Made by a program: the position numbers and the translations under genes. DNA of 64,000 nt. Origin: Alkaliphilus serpentinus. Its GTDB lineage: Bacteria; Bacillota; Clostridia; Peptostreptococcales; Natronincolaceae. Below are positions 26,837 to 34,135 of this stretch, in pieces (the first letter of the stretch is position 1; each line of letters starts with the position of its first letter). A model generated the notes under the pieces. That model was not told the DNA's origin and made no database searches. It worked only from the letters and a program-made list of their open reading frames with translations. The DNA is taken from contig NZ_WBZB01000008.1 of NCBI RefSeq assembly GCF_009017255.1, positions 16,729 to 80,728 on the forward strand, written 5' to 3'.

Positions 26837-27829
26837 TTATAAAGTAGCCACCATTACTGCTTTTATTGTATGCATTCTATTTTCAGCCTCATCAAATACA
26901 ACAGAGTGTTTGCTTCTAAACACCTCGTCTGTAACCTCCATTGACTCTAAACCAAACTTCTCATAGATTTCCTTTCCTACCTTTGTCTCTAAATCGTGGA
27001 AGGCAGGTAAGCAATGCATGAATATCACATCTGAATTTCCAGTAGCCTTAATCATTTCCATATTCACCTGGTATGGCATAAGAAGCTTGATTCTTTCTTC
27101 GAATTGGTCTTCTTCGCCCATTGAAACCCATACATCTGTATAAATTACATCAGCGTCTTTTACTGCTTCTGCTACGTCCTCAGTAAGGGTAATTTTTCCA
27201 CCGGTTTCAGCAGCTACCACCTTCATTTCTGCCACTAGATCTTCAGCTGGGAAAAGGGCCTTTGGTGCAAGGGCTCTAAAATCCATACCCATTTTAGCAG
27301 CACCAATCATTAAGGAATTGCCCATATTATTTCTAGCATCTCCTACATACACAAACTTCACTTTGTTTAATGGCTTGTTAACATGCTCCATAATGGTTAG
27401 GAGGTCGGCTAAAATTTGAGTTGGATGGTACATGTCGGTTAAACCATTCCATACAGGTACACCTGAGTGCTTATCTAAAAGCTCAACGGTTTCCTGCTTA
27501 AAGCCTCTAAATTCAATTCCATCGTAAAATCTTCCTAAAACCTTTGCTGTATCCTCTAAGGATTCCTTCTTACCCATTTGTGAATCATTGGAGCCAAGGA
27601 AGGTTACGTGGGCTCCTTCATCTAGAGCTGCAACCTCAAAGGCACATCTGGTTCTAGTGGAGGCTTTTTCGAATAATAGAACAATGTTCTTTCCATCTAA
27701 AAGCTTTTCCTTACCACCTATACGTTTCTTTGCCTTAAGCTCCTTAGATAAATTTAGTAGGTATTTAATTTCCTCGGGAGTATAGTCTTTTAAAGTTATT
27801 AAGCTTCTTCCTTTTAAATTCACTGGCAT
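26837..27829 (-). CDS. arcB: Ornithine carbamoyltransferase (catabolic)
   Basis: The 330-residue enzyme splits citrulline with phosphate to ornithine and carbamoyl phosphate in the arginine deiminase route. The carbamoyl-phosphate site [11 protein letters not shown], the ornithine-side DVWVSMGEE loop and the catalytic HCLPAFHD motif are intact. Its place between arcA and arcC, and the absence of arginine biosynthesis genes nearby, point to the catabolic direction. The name argF would fit if anabolic. Confidence 0.95.
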   Translation of the reverse strand: MPVNLKGRSLITLKDYTPEEIKYLLNLSKELKAKKRIGGKEKLLDGKNIVLLFEKASTRTRCAFEVAALDEGAHVTFLGSNDSQMGKKESLEDTAKVLGRFYDGIEFRGFKQETVELLDKHSGVPVWNGLTDMYHPTQILADLLTIMEHVNKPLNKVKFVYVGDARNNMGNSLMIGAAKMGMDFRALAPKALFPAEDLVAEMKVVAAETGGKITLTEDVAEAVKDADVIYTDVWVSMGEEDQFEERIKLLMPYQVNMEMIKATGNSDVIFMHCLPAFHDLETKVGKEIYEKFGLESMEVTDEVFRSKHSVVFDEAENRMHTIKAVMVATL

Positions 27830-27887
27830 TGGTAAATCCTCCTTTGTAATTTTATTATAAGAAACCTTATTGTCTTTTATTTCATTA

Positions 27888-29108
27888 TTATAAGCCTTCC
27901 CTTACTAGGGGCATCGACATACATCTTGGGCCCCCTCTACCCCTAACCAATTCTGAACCTTCTATTTCTACAACTTCTATCCCATGGTTTCTTAGGGTCT
28001 CATTTGAAGCCTCATTTCGGTTGTAGGTAACCACCCTTCCAGGAGCCAGGGCCAGAGTATTGGTACTGTCATTCCATTGCTCCCGTGCTGCTGTTATCTC
28101 ATCTCCGCCACCACTTTGTATCAGATCTACTGCTGGTAGCTTCAATGCCTTCTTAAGGGCAACATTTAAGCTTTCCATCGGCTCTACCTTAGGTACGGTT
28201 TTTCCAGGTGTTAATTGATAGGCCTTTAATAAGCCCTCTACCCCTGGATAAATTGTAAATTTGTCATAATCAATCATTGTAAATACTGTGTCTAAATGCA
28301 TATAGGCCCTTGTAAAGGGGATATGAATAGCTAAAACCTGCTTTATATTACTATTTTCAAAAAGTCTTTCTGACAAAATCTCTATTCCCCTAGCTGAGGT
28401 TCTTTCACTACAGCCAATGGCCACAACAGAATCGCTTAATACCAGAACATCTCCCCCCTCTATACTGAAGGTCTCTTTATAGTCATACCAGAGTGGAGTT
28501 GATTCCTTTTTAAAAAGAGGATGATACCGGTATATATACTCTAAAAACATGGTTTCACGATCTCTTGCTGGAGTTTTCATTTTATTAATGGATAATCCAT
28601 TGCCTATAACAACACCAGGGTCACGGGTGAAGTAAAGGTTGGGCAGAGGATTTATATAGAAGGGATAGCTTTTTTTGATATGATCTACTAAATGAAGCTC
28701 CCTCTCTATTTCTGGAAGATCTGTTTTATGAAGCCCAGCTATAGCAATCTCTACAATCGCCTCTGGCTTTAGAGTTTGTAGGTACTCCTCGATGATCCTT
28801 TCTAATTGCAGATTGGCAATATTAGAGTTCTTAATTACGTCGGAAATAAATAGCTGTCGAATATGCTGATCCTCTATTGCCTCAGCCAGTAATTCTTCAT
28901 AATAATAAACCTTAGTACCCCTTGCCTCCATTTGGCGGGCGAATTCATCGTGTTCCTTTTGCATCTTCTTTAACCATGGAATATCATCAAATAGTAACTC
29001 ATGAAGATATTCCGGAGTTAGTCTTTCAAGTTCTTTGCCAGGTCTATGAAGCAATACAGCCTTCAAATTACCAATTTCGGAGGTTACATTAAGAAATCCC
29101 TCTTTCAT
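27888..29108 (-). CDS. arcA: Arginine deiminase
   Basis: The 406-residue guanidino-group modifying enzyme hydrolyses arginine to citrulline and ammonia. Visible active-site elements are [10 protein letters not shown], the GGDVLVL block, [10 protein letters not shown] and the nucleophilic Cys in [14 protein letters not shown] at the C-terminus. It heads the arcABC operon. A promoter with 17-base spacing lies about 100 bases upstream, with an ArgR-like box just ahead of it. The ribosome binding site AAAGGGG is weaker than its neighbours'. Confidence 0.97.
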   Translation of the reverse strand: MKEGFLNVTSEIGNLKAVLLHRPGKELERLTPEYLHELLFDDIPWLKKMQKEHDEFARQMEARGTKVYYYEELLAEAIEDQHIRQLFISDVIKNSNIANLQLERIIEEYLQTLKPEAIVEIAIAGLHKTDLPEIERELHLVDHIKKSYPFYINPLPNLYFTRDPGVVIGNGLSINKMKTPARDRETMFLEYIYRYHPLFKKESTPLWYDYKETFSIEGGDVLVLSDSVVAIGCSERTSARGIEILSERLFENSNIKQVLAIHIPFTRAYMHLDTVFTMIDYDKFTIYPGVEGLLKAYQLTPGKTVPKVEPMESLNVALKKALKLPAVDLIQSGGGDEITAAREQWNDSTNTLALAPGRVVTYNRNEASNETLRNHGIEVVEIEGSELVRGRGGPRCMSMPLVREGL

Positions 29109-29207
29109 CTTTTGGCAGCCCCTTTCATTTTTCCTTAATAGAAGTATTTTTACTACACTATTTAAGGGTAATTATATTTTGGTTATTTGGTTTCCATTTC
29201 TACCACC

Positions 29208-29236
29208 AGTATATATTTTTTTTATACACAAATCAA
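29208..29236 (-). promoter_or_regulatory. Promoter of arcABC
   Basis: TTGATT, a 17-base spacer and TATACT on the minus strand. The expected start is near 29201, leaving a leader of about 95 bases. Confidence 0.65.
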
Positions 29237-29256
29237 GTGGCTATTTTATAAGGTTT

Positions 29257-29274
29257 TCTAAACTTTTATTCATT
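29257..29274 (-). promoter_or_regulatory. Candidate ArgR/AhrC box
   Basis: AATGAATAAAAGTTTAGA agrees at 13 of 18 positions with the B. subtilis ARG-box consensus as I recall it (CATGAATAAAAATTCAAG). It is centred about 63 bases upstream of the predicted arcA start, a usual place for activation. Confidence 0.45.
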
Positions 29275-29458
29275 AAATGTATATTGCTGAAACATTATTC
29301 ACCAGGTTTTTAAATCATTTTTTTCTATTCTCCTTTACACAACCATATACCTTCATCCTCCACAAATCCTAATTATTTTGAAGGAATGGATTACTGAATA
29401 AACATAATTTTCAGCTTATAAAAGATTTTTTAATCCCCCAAAAAATCAGATAAAAAGG

Positions 29459-29484
29459 CAAAAAAAATCCACCTTCCTGGTGGA
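29459..29484 (-). terminator. Terminator behind veg
   Basis: TCCACC and GGTGGA form a short stem; on the minus strand seven or more T follow. Confidence 0.8.
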
Positions 29485-29488
29485 TTAA

Positions 29489-29755
29489 TTAACTTACTTT
29501 AATTCTTTGGTTATCTTTACAAATTGTTATTTCAACAGTCTCTGTCAATATATCTGAATAACTATAAGAAACTCTTCTAACCGAATCAAAGCCTCCGTCA
29601 ATTAATACGACAAATATGTTGGGATAGGTGTTCTCTAAGATACCTTCTCTAACCATAATCTTTTTTCTTCCCTTATTTGCCTTTAACGTAACCTTTTGCC
29701 CAACGAAACCCTCGATATTTCTCTTTATCTCATTCAGGGTGGTTCTAGTTGCCAA
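29489..29755 (-). CDS. veg: Veg family protein
   Basis: The 88-residue protein matches B. subtilis Veg, an abundant small protein that promotes biofilm matrix gene expression by interfering with the repressor SinR. Matching segments are the LNEIKRNIEGFVGQKVTLKA start, GILENTYPNIFVV and RVSYSYSDILTETVEI. A TTG start at 29755 is preferred: GAAGGTG lies five bases ahead and it aligns with the Veg N-terminus. The upstream GTG at 29773 overlaps the ribosome binding site. The role in a clostridium without SinR context is uncertain. Confidence 0.88.
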   Translation of the reverse strand: MATRTTLNEIKRNIEGFVGQKVTLKANKGRKKIMVREGILENTYPNIFVVLIDGGFDSVRRVSYSYSDILTETVEITICKDNQRIKVS

Positions 29756-29908
29756 AAAATCACCTTCTTTCACATTTTAACATTATAATAATAACATGTT
29801 TCATGGTATTTGTCAAATTCATAAATTTATATTATATAATTTGAAGCATCAATTTGTCAAATATTTTTTATCAATGGTTTTAATCCAAGTATATATCTAA
29901 TTAGATAT

Positions 29909-31336
29909 TTATAAGTTAAAATAGCTAGAAATCCCCTCCACCATAGCCATAACTAAATTATCAATAAATTCAACTGTTGATAGCTTCCTTTCATCACTGG
30001 GATTGGATAAATAACCAACCTCAATATGAAGACCAGTGACACGGGAATCTCTTAATAGTGAAAATTCGGCAACCTTCATTCCCCGATCTATTGTATCTAC
30101 AGCTTTGACTATCGAATCCATTATAAGTCTACCTAAGGCTTCAGCTTCTTTATCTCCTCTGTAATAATATATTTCTGTTCCAGATATCGTAGAGTTTTTT
30201 AAATAGTTCTGATGAATACTTAAAAAAAATAAGGGCTTAATGCTATTAATTAATTGGGCCCTTTCACCTAAAGGAACAAATCGATCTTCTATTCTAGTTA
30301 AATAAACCTCTGCCCCCAATTCTTTAAGCCTCTCCTTCAGCTTAATAGCAATATCTAAATTTACATCCTTTTCCCTTAATCCTAAGGTTCCTTTATAATC
30401 TTCTCCATGATCTCCACCATGCCCAGCATCAATCACGATTACTTTGCCCTTTAAGGGAAATTTTATACATGTATGATGGAATTTTTCAATTTCAATGCCT
30501 GTATAATAATATTTTAAGATTTCCTCAGCCTGCTTCCCCTCTTTGGCCAAACCCTCAGCCCCGAACTGACAAAAGCCTAAACCTTCTCCTTTACCACTGG
30601 TGAAAAAACGGAGGACCTTTGGCCTCCAGCTGAATCTAGTGGAGTTAAGATTTAATAGCTTTGCGAAATTCTTGCCCTCATAAATTTTACCAGCTACCTC
30701 TAAGTTAATAACCCTTCCATGGGAATCCCTTAGAATGTTATCTAAAATATCTTCTATTTCCATATTTCGATCACTGCTATCATTGGGAAAGTGAACCTTG
30801 GCTTTTTTTTCAATATCCTCCAATGGAATATCCACATAGTTTAGTAGATATGGACTTTCACTACAATGTCTGCATAAAACACGTCTTAAGTAAAAAACAA
30901 CATTTCCATCTACGTTTTCACTATTTTCAGTGGAACCTCCACAGGCTACATGGTATCTACTATCTATTGCTTTACCATTAAAGGTTATAATTTTCCCTTG
31001 GGTTTCATCTACAGCCTTATGAATTTTTTTTATATAATCCTGATATTGGTCTCTCCAGATTTCTTCATACTCCTCCAGTGGTTTAATGCCTTTGTAATCC
31101 TCTATAGATAAATCACCACAGGGGATATCTTCATTACTGACTCCACCGTAGCGTTTAATTTTACGCACGATACTAGTACGCATAATAATGCTTTGGCATT
31201 TTAATGCCTCTAGGTGAAAGTCTATAGGAATACTCCAAGCCACCAGCTCTTTGGTGAAATCCTCTATTGTTTTTGTAACTACTTTATCTTCAGTGGGAAT
31301 ATATATGTGAAGGGCAGGCCCCATGTTATTTTCCAA
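29909..31336 (-). CDS. SpoIID-type lytic transglycosylase fused to an N-acetylmuramoyl-L-alanine amidase
   Basis: Residues ~10-290 of this 475-residue protein form a SpoIID/LytB domain. It retains the LEALKCQSIIMRT block with its acidic residue (E43) and the paired cysteines of HVACGGSTENSE and CRHCSE (residues 132 and 155/158), plausible zinc ligands, plus FCQFGAEGLAKEGK. Residues ~298-475 form an Amidase_3 (CwlD/AmiC) domain. Its zinc ligands are in DAGHGG, LREKDVN and SIHQN, and the catalytic Glu in LHIEVGYLSN. No signal peptide or membrane helix is present. In sporulation SpoIID normally works with a separate amidase, SpoIIP, during engulfment; here both cutting activities are in one chain. 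Cellular location and stage are unknown. Confidence 0.85.
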   Translation of the reverse strand: MENNMGPALHIYIPTEDKVVTKTIEDFTKELVAWSIPIDFHLEALKCQSIIMRTSIVRKIKRYGGVSNEDIPCGDLSIEDYKGIKPLEEYEEIWRDQYQDYIKKIHKAVDETQGKIITFNGKAIDSRYHVACGGSTENSENVDGNVVFYLRRVLCRHCSESPYLLNYVDIPLEDIEKKAKVHFPNDSSDRNMEIEDILDNILRDSHGRVINLEVAGKIYEGKNFAKLLNLNSTRFSWRPKVLRFFTSGKGEGLGFCQFGAEGLAKEGKQAEEILKYYYTGIEIEKFHHTCIKFPLKGKVIVIDAGHGGDHGEDYKGTLGLREKDVNLDIAIKLKERLKELGAEVYLTRIEDRFVPLGERAQLINSIKPLFFLSIHQNYLKNSTISGTEIYYYRGDKEAEALGRLIMDSIVKAVDTIDRGMKVAEFSLLRDSRVTGLHIEVGYLSNPSDERKLSTVEFIDNLVMAMVEGISSYFNL

Positions 31337-31600
31337 ATTATATACCTCCCTTAGTCTTTAGATAATTATCTATAATCAAGTACCTACAATAACTCTAAGT
31401 AATACATAATATGAAATTTTCAAATTTCCTGTGCATAAATATATTAATATATGCATATATCGAAAAAATTTCAATACTCAAAATATTCCTTGCGAAGGAG
31501 GTCTCGTTTATATTATAATTATGGTAGTATAAATGGGGATATTTTGAAAAATTTTGAAGCTAAAATACAGATAGATAGGATTTTAGCTAGGGGGGATATC

Positions 31601-31765
31601 ATGAAGTGTCCTATTTGTGGTAATGAAGATACAGGACGATTGAGCAAATCTAGATATTTTTGTAGCATCTGCTTTATAGAGATCTTCTTTACTAGAAAAT
31701 CTAAAATGCAAATATTGAAAATCCTAGAGGATGGTACTACATATACAATAGCTGCTGGAAATTAA
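31601..31765 (+). CDS. Small zinc-ribbon protein (54 aa)
   Basis: The protein begins MKCPICGNEDTG and has a second pair in YFCSICF, giving a CxxC...CxxC zinc ribbon followed by a short basic/hydrophobic tail. The ATG at 31601 has GGGGGG five bases upstream; the open frame extends to 31451 but without a start site. I do not recognise a named family. A terminator follows directly, so the gene is a single unit convergent with the universal stress protein gene. Confidence 0.7.
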   Translation: MKCPICGNEDTGRLSKSRYFCSICFIEIFFTRKSKMQILKILEDGTTYTIAAGN

Positions 31766-31810
31766 TAAAACCTTAAAGCAACGGATTACTCCTTTGTTTT
31801 AAGGTTTTTT
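31766..31810 (+). terminator. Terminator of the zinc-ribbon gene
   Basis: AAACCTTAAA (31768-31777) pairs with TTTTAAGGTTT ending near 31807; a T-run closes it. Confidence 0.75.
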
Positions 31811-31823
31811 CATGGTCTTAATT

Positions 31824-32678
31824 CTATTTAGTAGCGTTAACTGGGATTAGAATCACCGGCCTTTTTGATATTCTTGCAACAGCATCGGAGGTACTCCCTA
31901 AAAGTAGGGCTTTTATTAGGCCCCTCCCTCTGGTTCCCATGACAATGGAGGTCACTTCCTCTTCATTGGCAAGCTCTGTGATGGCAACTGATGGTATGCC
32001 TTCCCTAGCCTCAACTTTAACCCTGATTCCGAAATCTCTAAATTCACCAGCGATCTCCTCTAATAGCTCTCTATACTGCTTCTTAGCATCTTCTATTTCC
32101 TCTAAGGTTTCACCCTGCTCCACCACCGATAGTAATATGATTTCTTCTATTATATTGGGTGAAATTGTCATTACTTTTTCTATTATGGCAGTAGAGTAAT
32201 CTGAAAAATCCATGGGTATAAGAATCTTTTGGAACTTGTTTATACAAACATTTTTAACATGACCTTGATGCTTATTATACTTTTCCACCAGTACCGGCAC
32301 ATCCGCCAAGCGTATTACATCGAAGGTTGTACTGCCTAAAAAAACCTCTTTTAATACGCTTTTCCCTTTAGATCCGATAAGAATTAACGATGCTTCCTCT
32401 GTTCGAGCAATTTGGACGATTTCTGTAGCCGCAAAGCCAACGGGGGTATATTTCTTTGTTTTAATTCCGTAGGCCTCCAGCTTTTTGCCGATGGACTCTA
32501 GCTTTTTGATAGCTTCAAGTTGCAGGTCGATTATGGTCTCCTCACCAAATCTAATGTCAATGACATGAACGAGGATTGCCTCTTCTAGCCCCATCCTTTT
32601 AAACTCATCTATACAGTTTAGTAGCGCCTCTGCTGCTGGTGAGAAATCTGTAGCAATTAGAACTTTTTTCATAAACAC
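31824..32678 (-). CDS. Universal stress protein with two UspA domains
   Basis: The ~284-residue cytoplasmic protein has two tandem UspA domains. The first starts KKVLIATDFSPAAEALLN and ends with LILIGSKGKSVLKEVFLGSTTFDVIRLADVPVLV. The second starts FQKILIPMDFSDYS and ends with SIVMGTRGRGLIKALLLGSTSDAVARISKRPVILIPV. The G-x2-G-x9-G-S/T ATP-binding pattern is present in both. GTG at 32678 is favoured because GAGGAG lies seven to eight bases ahead; ATG at 32672 is the alternative. Target process is unknown. Confidence 0.85.
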   Translation of the reverse strand: MFMKKVLIATDFSPAAEALLNCIDEFKRMGLEEAILVHVIDIRFGEETIIDLQLEAIKKLESIGKKLEAYGIKTKKYTPVGFAATEIVQIARTEEASLILIGSKGKSVLKEVFLGSTTFDVIRLADVPVLVEKYNKHQGHVKNVCINKFQKILIPMDFSDYSTAIIEKVMTISPNIIEEIILLSVVEQGETLEEIEDAKKQYRELLEEIAGEFRDFGIRVKVEAREGIPSVAITELANEEEVTSIVMGTRGRGLIKALLLGSTSDAVARISKRPVILIPVNATK

Positions 32679-32984
32679 ATTTACCACTCCTCATATAGAA
32701 CTCCTTTATTTTATTTATTTCCTTATTTTAACTAAGTAAAACACTTTAATTAAAAACCAAATATCCTTTACTTTAAATTTCTTTGTTATCTGCTTCAATA
32801 GACCTTGATTCATATTCCATTATTAAATATATTTTAAATTATGATTTCAATGATAAAAAATGTGGTAATATAATTATATCTATCTTATTTGTTGGTACGA
32901 TTCTAAACTTTTATAGTAATGTAATCAATTTTAGAAGGAGTATATCACTCCACTATAAATATATAAAAAACGGAGGGTTAAATT

Positions 32985-33224
32985 ATGGAAATTAAACTTT
33001 TGGAACAAATTTGCTGAGGAGGTAGTAAATTAGCGCCTGTCGTTGACAAGGCCTTAACTGAACTTGGAATTAATGATGAATTCGAGATGATTGGGGACAT
33101 GGCTGAAATTTTATCTTTAGGTGTTATGAGCACACCTGCCTTAATGATCAATGGAAAGGTAGTTCTTAGTGGCAGAATTCCCACAGTAGCCGAAGCAAAG
33201 GAAATTATCTCAAAGTACATATAA
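32985..33224 (+). CDS. Selenocysteine-containing thioredoxin-like protein (Cys-Sec motif)
   Basis: This 79-residue reading frame contains one in-frame TGA at 33015-33017 (codon 11). It starts MEIKLLEQIC-U-GGSKL and runs on to a TAA at 33222. The rest matches the small glutaredoxin-like thioredoxin_3 family: KALTELGI, GVMSTPALMINGKVVLSGR with the cis-proline, and VAEAKEIISKY. The usual CxxC is replaced by C-Sec-G-G. Strong GGAGG lies nine bases upstream. A hairpin with GTT loop lies 24 bases after the TGA, matching a bacterial SECIS. Read as stop, the TGA would leave 10 residues, while the conserved downstream half argues for decoding as Sec. Function is probably thiol/selenol redox. It is convergent with a second selenoprotein gene. 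Confidence 0.88.
33015..33052 (+). promoter_or_regulatory. Candidate bacterial SECIS element (thioredoxin-like gene)
   Basis: After the TGA (33015-33017), GCC-TGTC (33035-33041) pairs with GACA-a-GGC (33045-33052) around a GTT loop. The loop G is ~24 bases beyond the TGA, within the window required by SelB. Confidence 0.7.
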
Positions 33225-33260
33225 AAAAAGATAGAATCCAATTGGATTCTATCTTTTTTT
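33224..33260. terminator. Shared bidirectional terminator of the two selenoprotein genes
   Basis: A perfect palindrome, AAAAAAGATAGAATCCA with its complement, carries T-runs on both strands and sits between the convergent genes. Confidence 0.9.
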
Positions 33261-33269
33261 ATAATATTC

Positions 33270-33566
33270 CTAGTGTCCGCAACCGCCGCCTCTAGAGCCC
33301 TGTAAGGTTATGGCAAAGCCTTTGCTAAACATATTTTGTCTATAATCTACTTCAATGCCCTCAAACTGATTATCTAGGCCCTTTTCAATAATGAATTGAA
33401 TCCCTTCAACTTCCTTTTCAACATCTGAATCCTTCATCTCATCCAGAGATATGCCAAATTTGGGGCCACCTCAGGTAACGCTGCTTACATATACCCTAAC
33501 CTTTTTTCCATCTGGATTCTGCTTGGAAATTACCTCTTTAGCTTCCTGAGTTACGTTAATAAACAT
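33270..33566 (-). CDS. HesB-like selenoprotein (IscA/HesB family)
   Basis: The frame from ATG 33566 to TAG 33270 encodes 98 residues with one in-frame TGA at codon 32 (33471-33473). The product reads MFINVTQEAKEVISK at the start, then YVSSVT-U-GGPKFGISLDE, VEGIQFIIEKGL, FEGIEVDYRQ and a C-terminus SRGGGCGH. This is the HesB-like group, in which the conserved Cys before GGP is known to be Sec in several anaerobes. The C-terminal GGGCGH supplies the other cysteine. GGGAGG lies before the start. A hairpin with a G-containing loop follows the TGA. Roles in Fe-S or metal handling are proposed for the family but unproven here. Confidence 0.88.
33436..33473 (-). promoter_or_regulatory. Candidate SECIS element (HesB-like gene)
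   Basis: Downstream of the TGA on the minus strand, ATCTC and GAGAT (33436-33450) enclose a TGGAT loop whose G lies ~26-27 bases from the TGA. An alternative CCAAATTTGG fold closer to the TGA exists. Confidence 0.5.
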
Positions 33567-33602
33567 ATCTATACCTCCCTATAGAATTATTTTCTTATCA
33601 TA

Positions 33603-33621
33603 ACCCCCTTACCCGGGGGGT
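33603..33621. promoter_or_regulatory. CsoR-family-like operator
   Basis: ACCCCC-TTACCC-GGGGGGT is a G/C-rich inverted repeat in otherwise AT-rich DNA, like operators of CsoR/CstR/FrmR repressors. It sits just downstream of the HesB-like promoter, where a repressor would block RNA polymerase. No U-run follows, so it is not a terminator. Confidence 0.5.
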
Positions 33622-33633
33622 GTGTATATTTTC

Positions 33634-33662
33634 ATTATATGCAGAATAATAGATTATGTCAA
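33634..33662 (-). promoter_or_regulatory. Consensus promoter of the HesB-like selenoprotein gene
   Basis: TTGACA, a 17-base spacer and TATAAT on the minus strand are perfect matches to the sigma-A consensus. The start should be near 33627, directly at the inverted repeat. Confidence 0.85.
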
Positions 33663-34016
33663 TAGTTTCATCCATGATTTTCATGTTGTTCAACTAGGAT
33701 TTTTCTAAATGATGAATGTTGAACTATTAGAAATTAAAAGTTAAAGATTGAAGGTTGAAAATCAAATAAAGCACTACTGGATTTTAACTTTTAATTCTTC
33801 ATTCCTCATTCTTAATTCCTTTAAATATTATCTACCCAATTTTATTATTTGCTTAACACCTTAAATCATTCTTTACAGATATAGTTAATTGTATTTTTAT
33901 TCATATTCGCTTATAATTAATGACAGAACCTGCAAAATTCCTTTGAGTATATATATTAAATATATATTTTTTTTTATGATTTAAATATTTTTTATTGTCA
34001 AATAATTCTAATTAGT
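33663..34016. other. Non-coding gap with low-complexity sequence
   Basis: About 350 bases without a gene. It holds an imperfect inverted repeat (ATTAAAAGTTAAA near 33731 and TTTAACTTTTAAT near 33785) and a CTTCATTCCTCATTCTTAATTC patch also found near 13190. I see no RNA motif that I can name. Confidence 0.4.
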
Positions 34017-34045
34017 TTGAAATTGACTTCCCCATATGGTATTAT
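34017..34045 (+). promoter_or_regulatory. Promoter of the NhaC-type antiporter gene
   Basis: TTGAAA, a 17-base spacer and TATTAT. A leader of about 85 bases follows before the ATG. Confidence 0.6.
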
Positions 34046-34135
34046 TCTGATATACCAATAATAAAAATAAGGGGAGGGAGATTACTTTTTAGAGAGAATT
34101 TTTGCATGATTTTTTAAAAAAGGGAGGAAAATTTA

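Noticed and set aside
25753..29108. arcB as an anabolic ornithine carbamoyltransferase (argF)
   Set aside because: It is flanked by arcA and arcC in the standard deiminase order, and no arginine biosynthesis gene is present in the window.
32783..32995. 70-codon plus-strand frame upstream of the thioredoxin-like selenoprotein
   Set aside because: It has no ribosome binding site, its end overlaps the start of the selenoprotein, and the composition is that of AT-rich non-coding DNA.
33015..33017. TGA in the thioredoxin-like gene read as a plain nonsense mutation (pseudogene)
   Set aside because: The downstream half is intact, a SECIS-like hairpin is at the right distance, and a second gene nearby shows the same TGA-GGN-GGN context in a family known to contain Sec.
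32978..33241. Minus-strand 87-codon frame across the selenoprotein gene
   Set aside because: It is a shadow of the UGA-containing gene on the plus strand, which has conserved thioredoxin motifs and a strong ribosome binding site.
33603..33621. G/C palindrome as a terminator
   Set aside because: No U-run follows on either strand, and its position is right after a consensus promoter instead of behind a gene.
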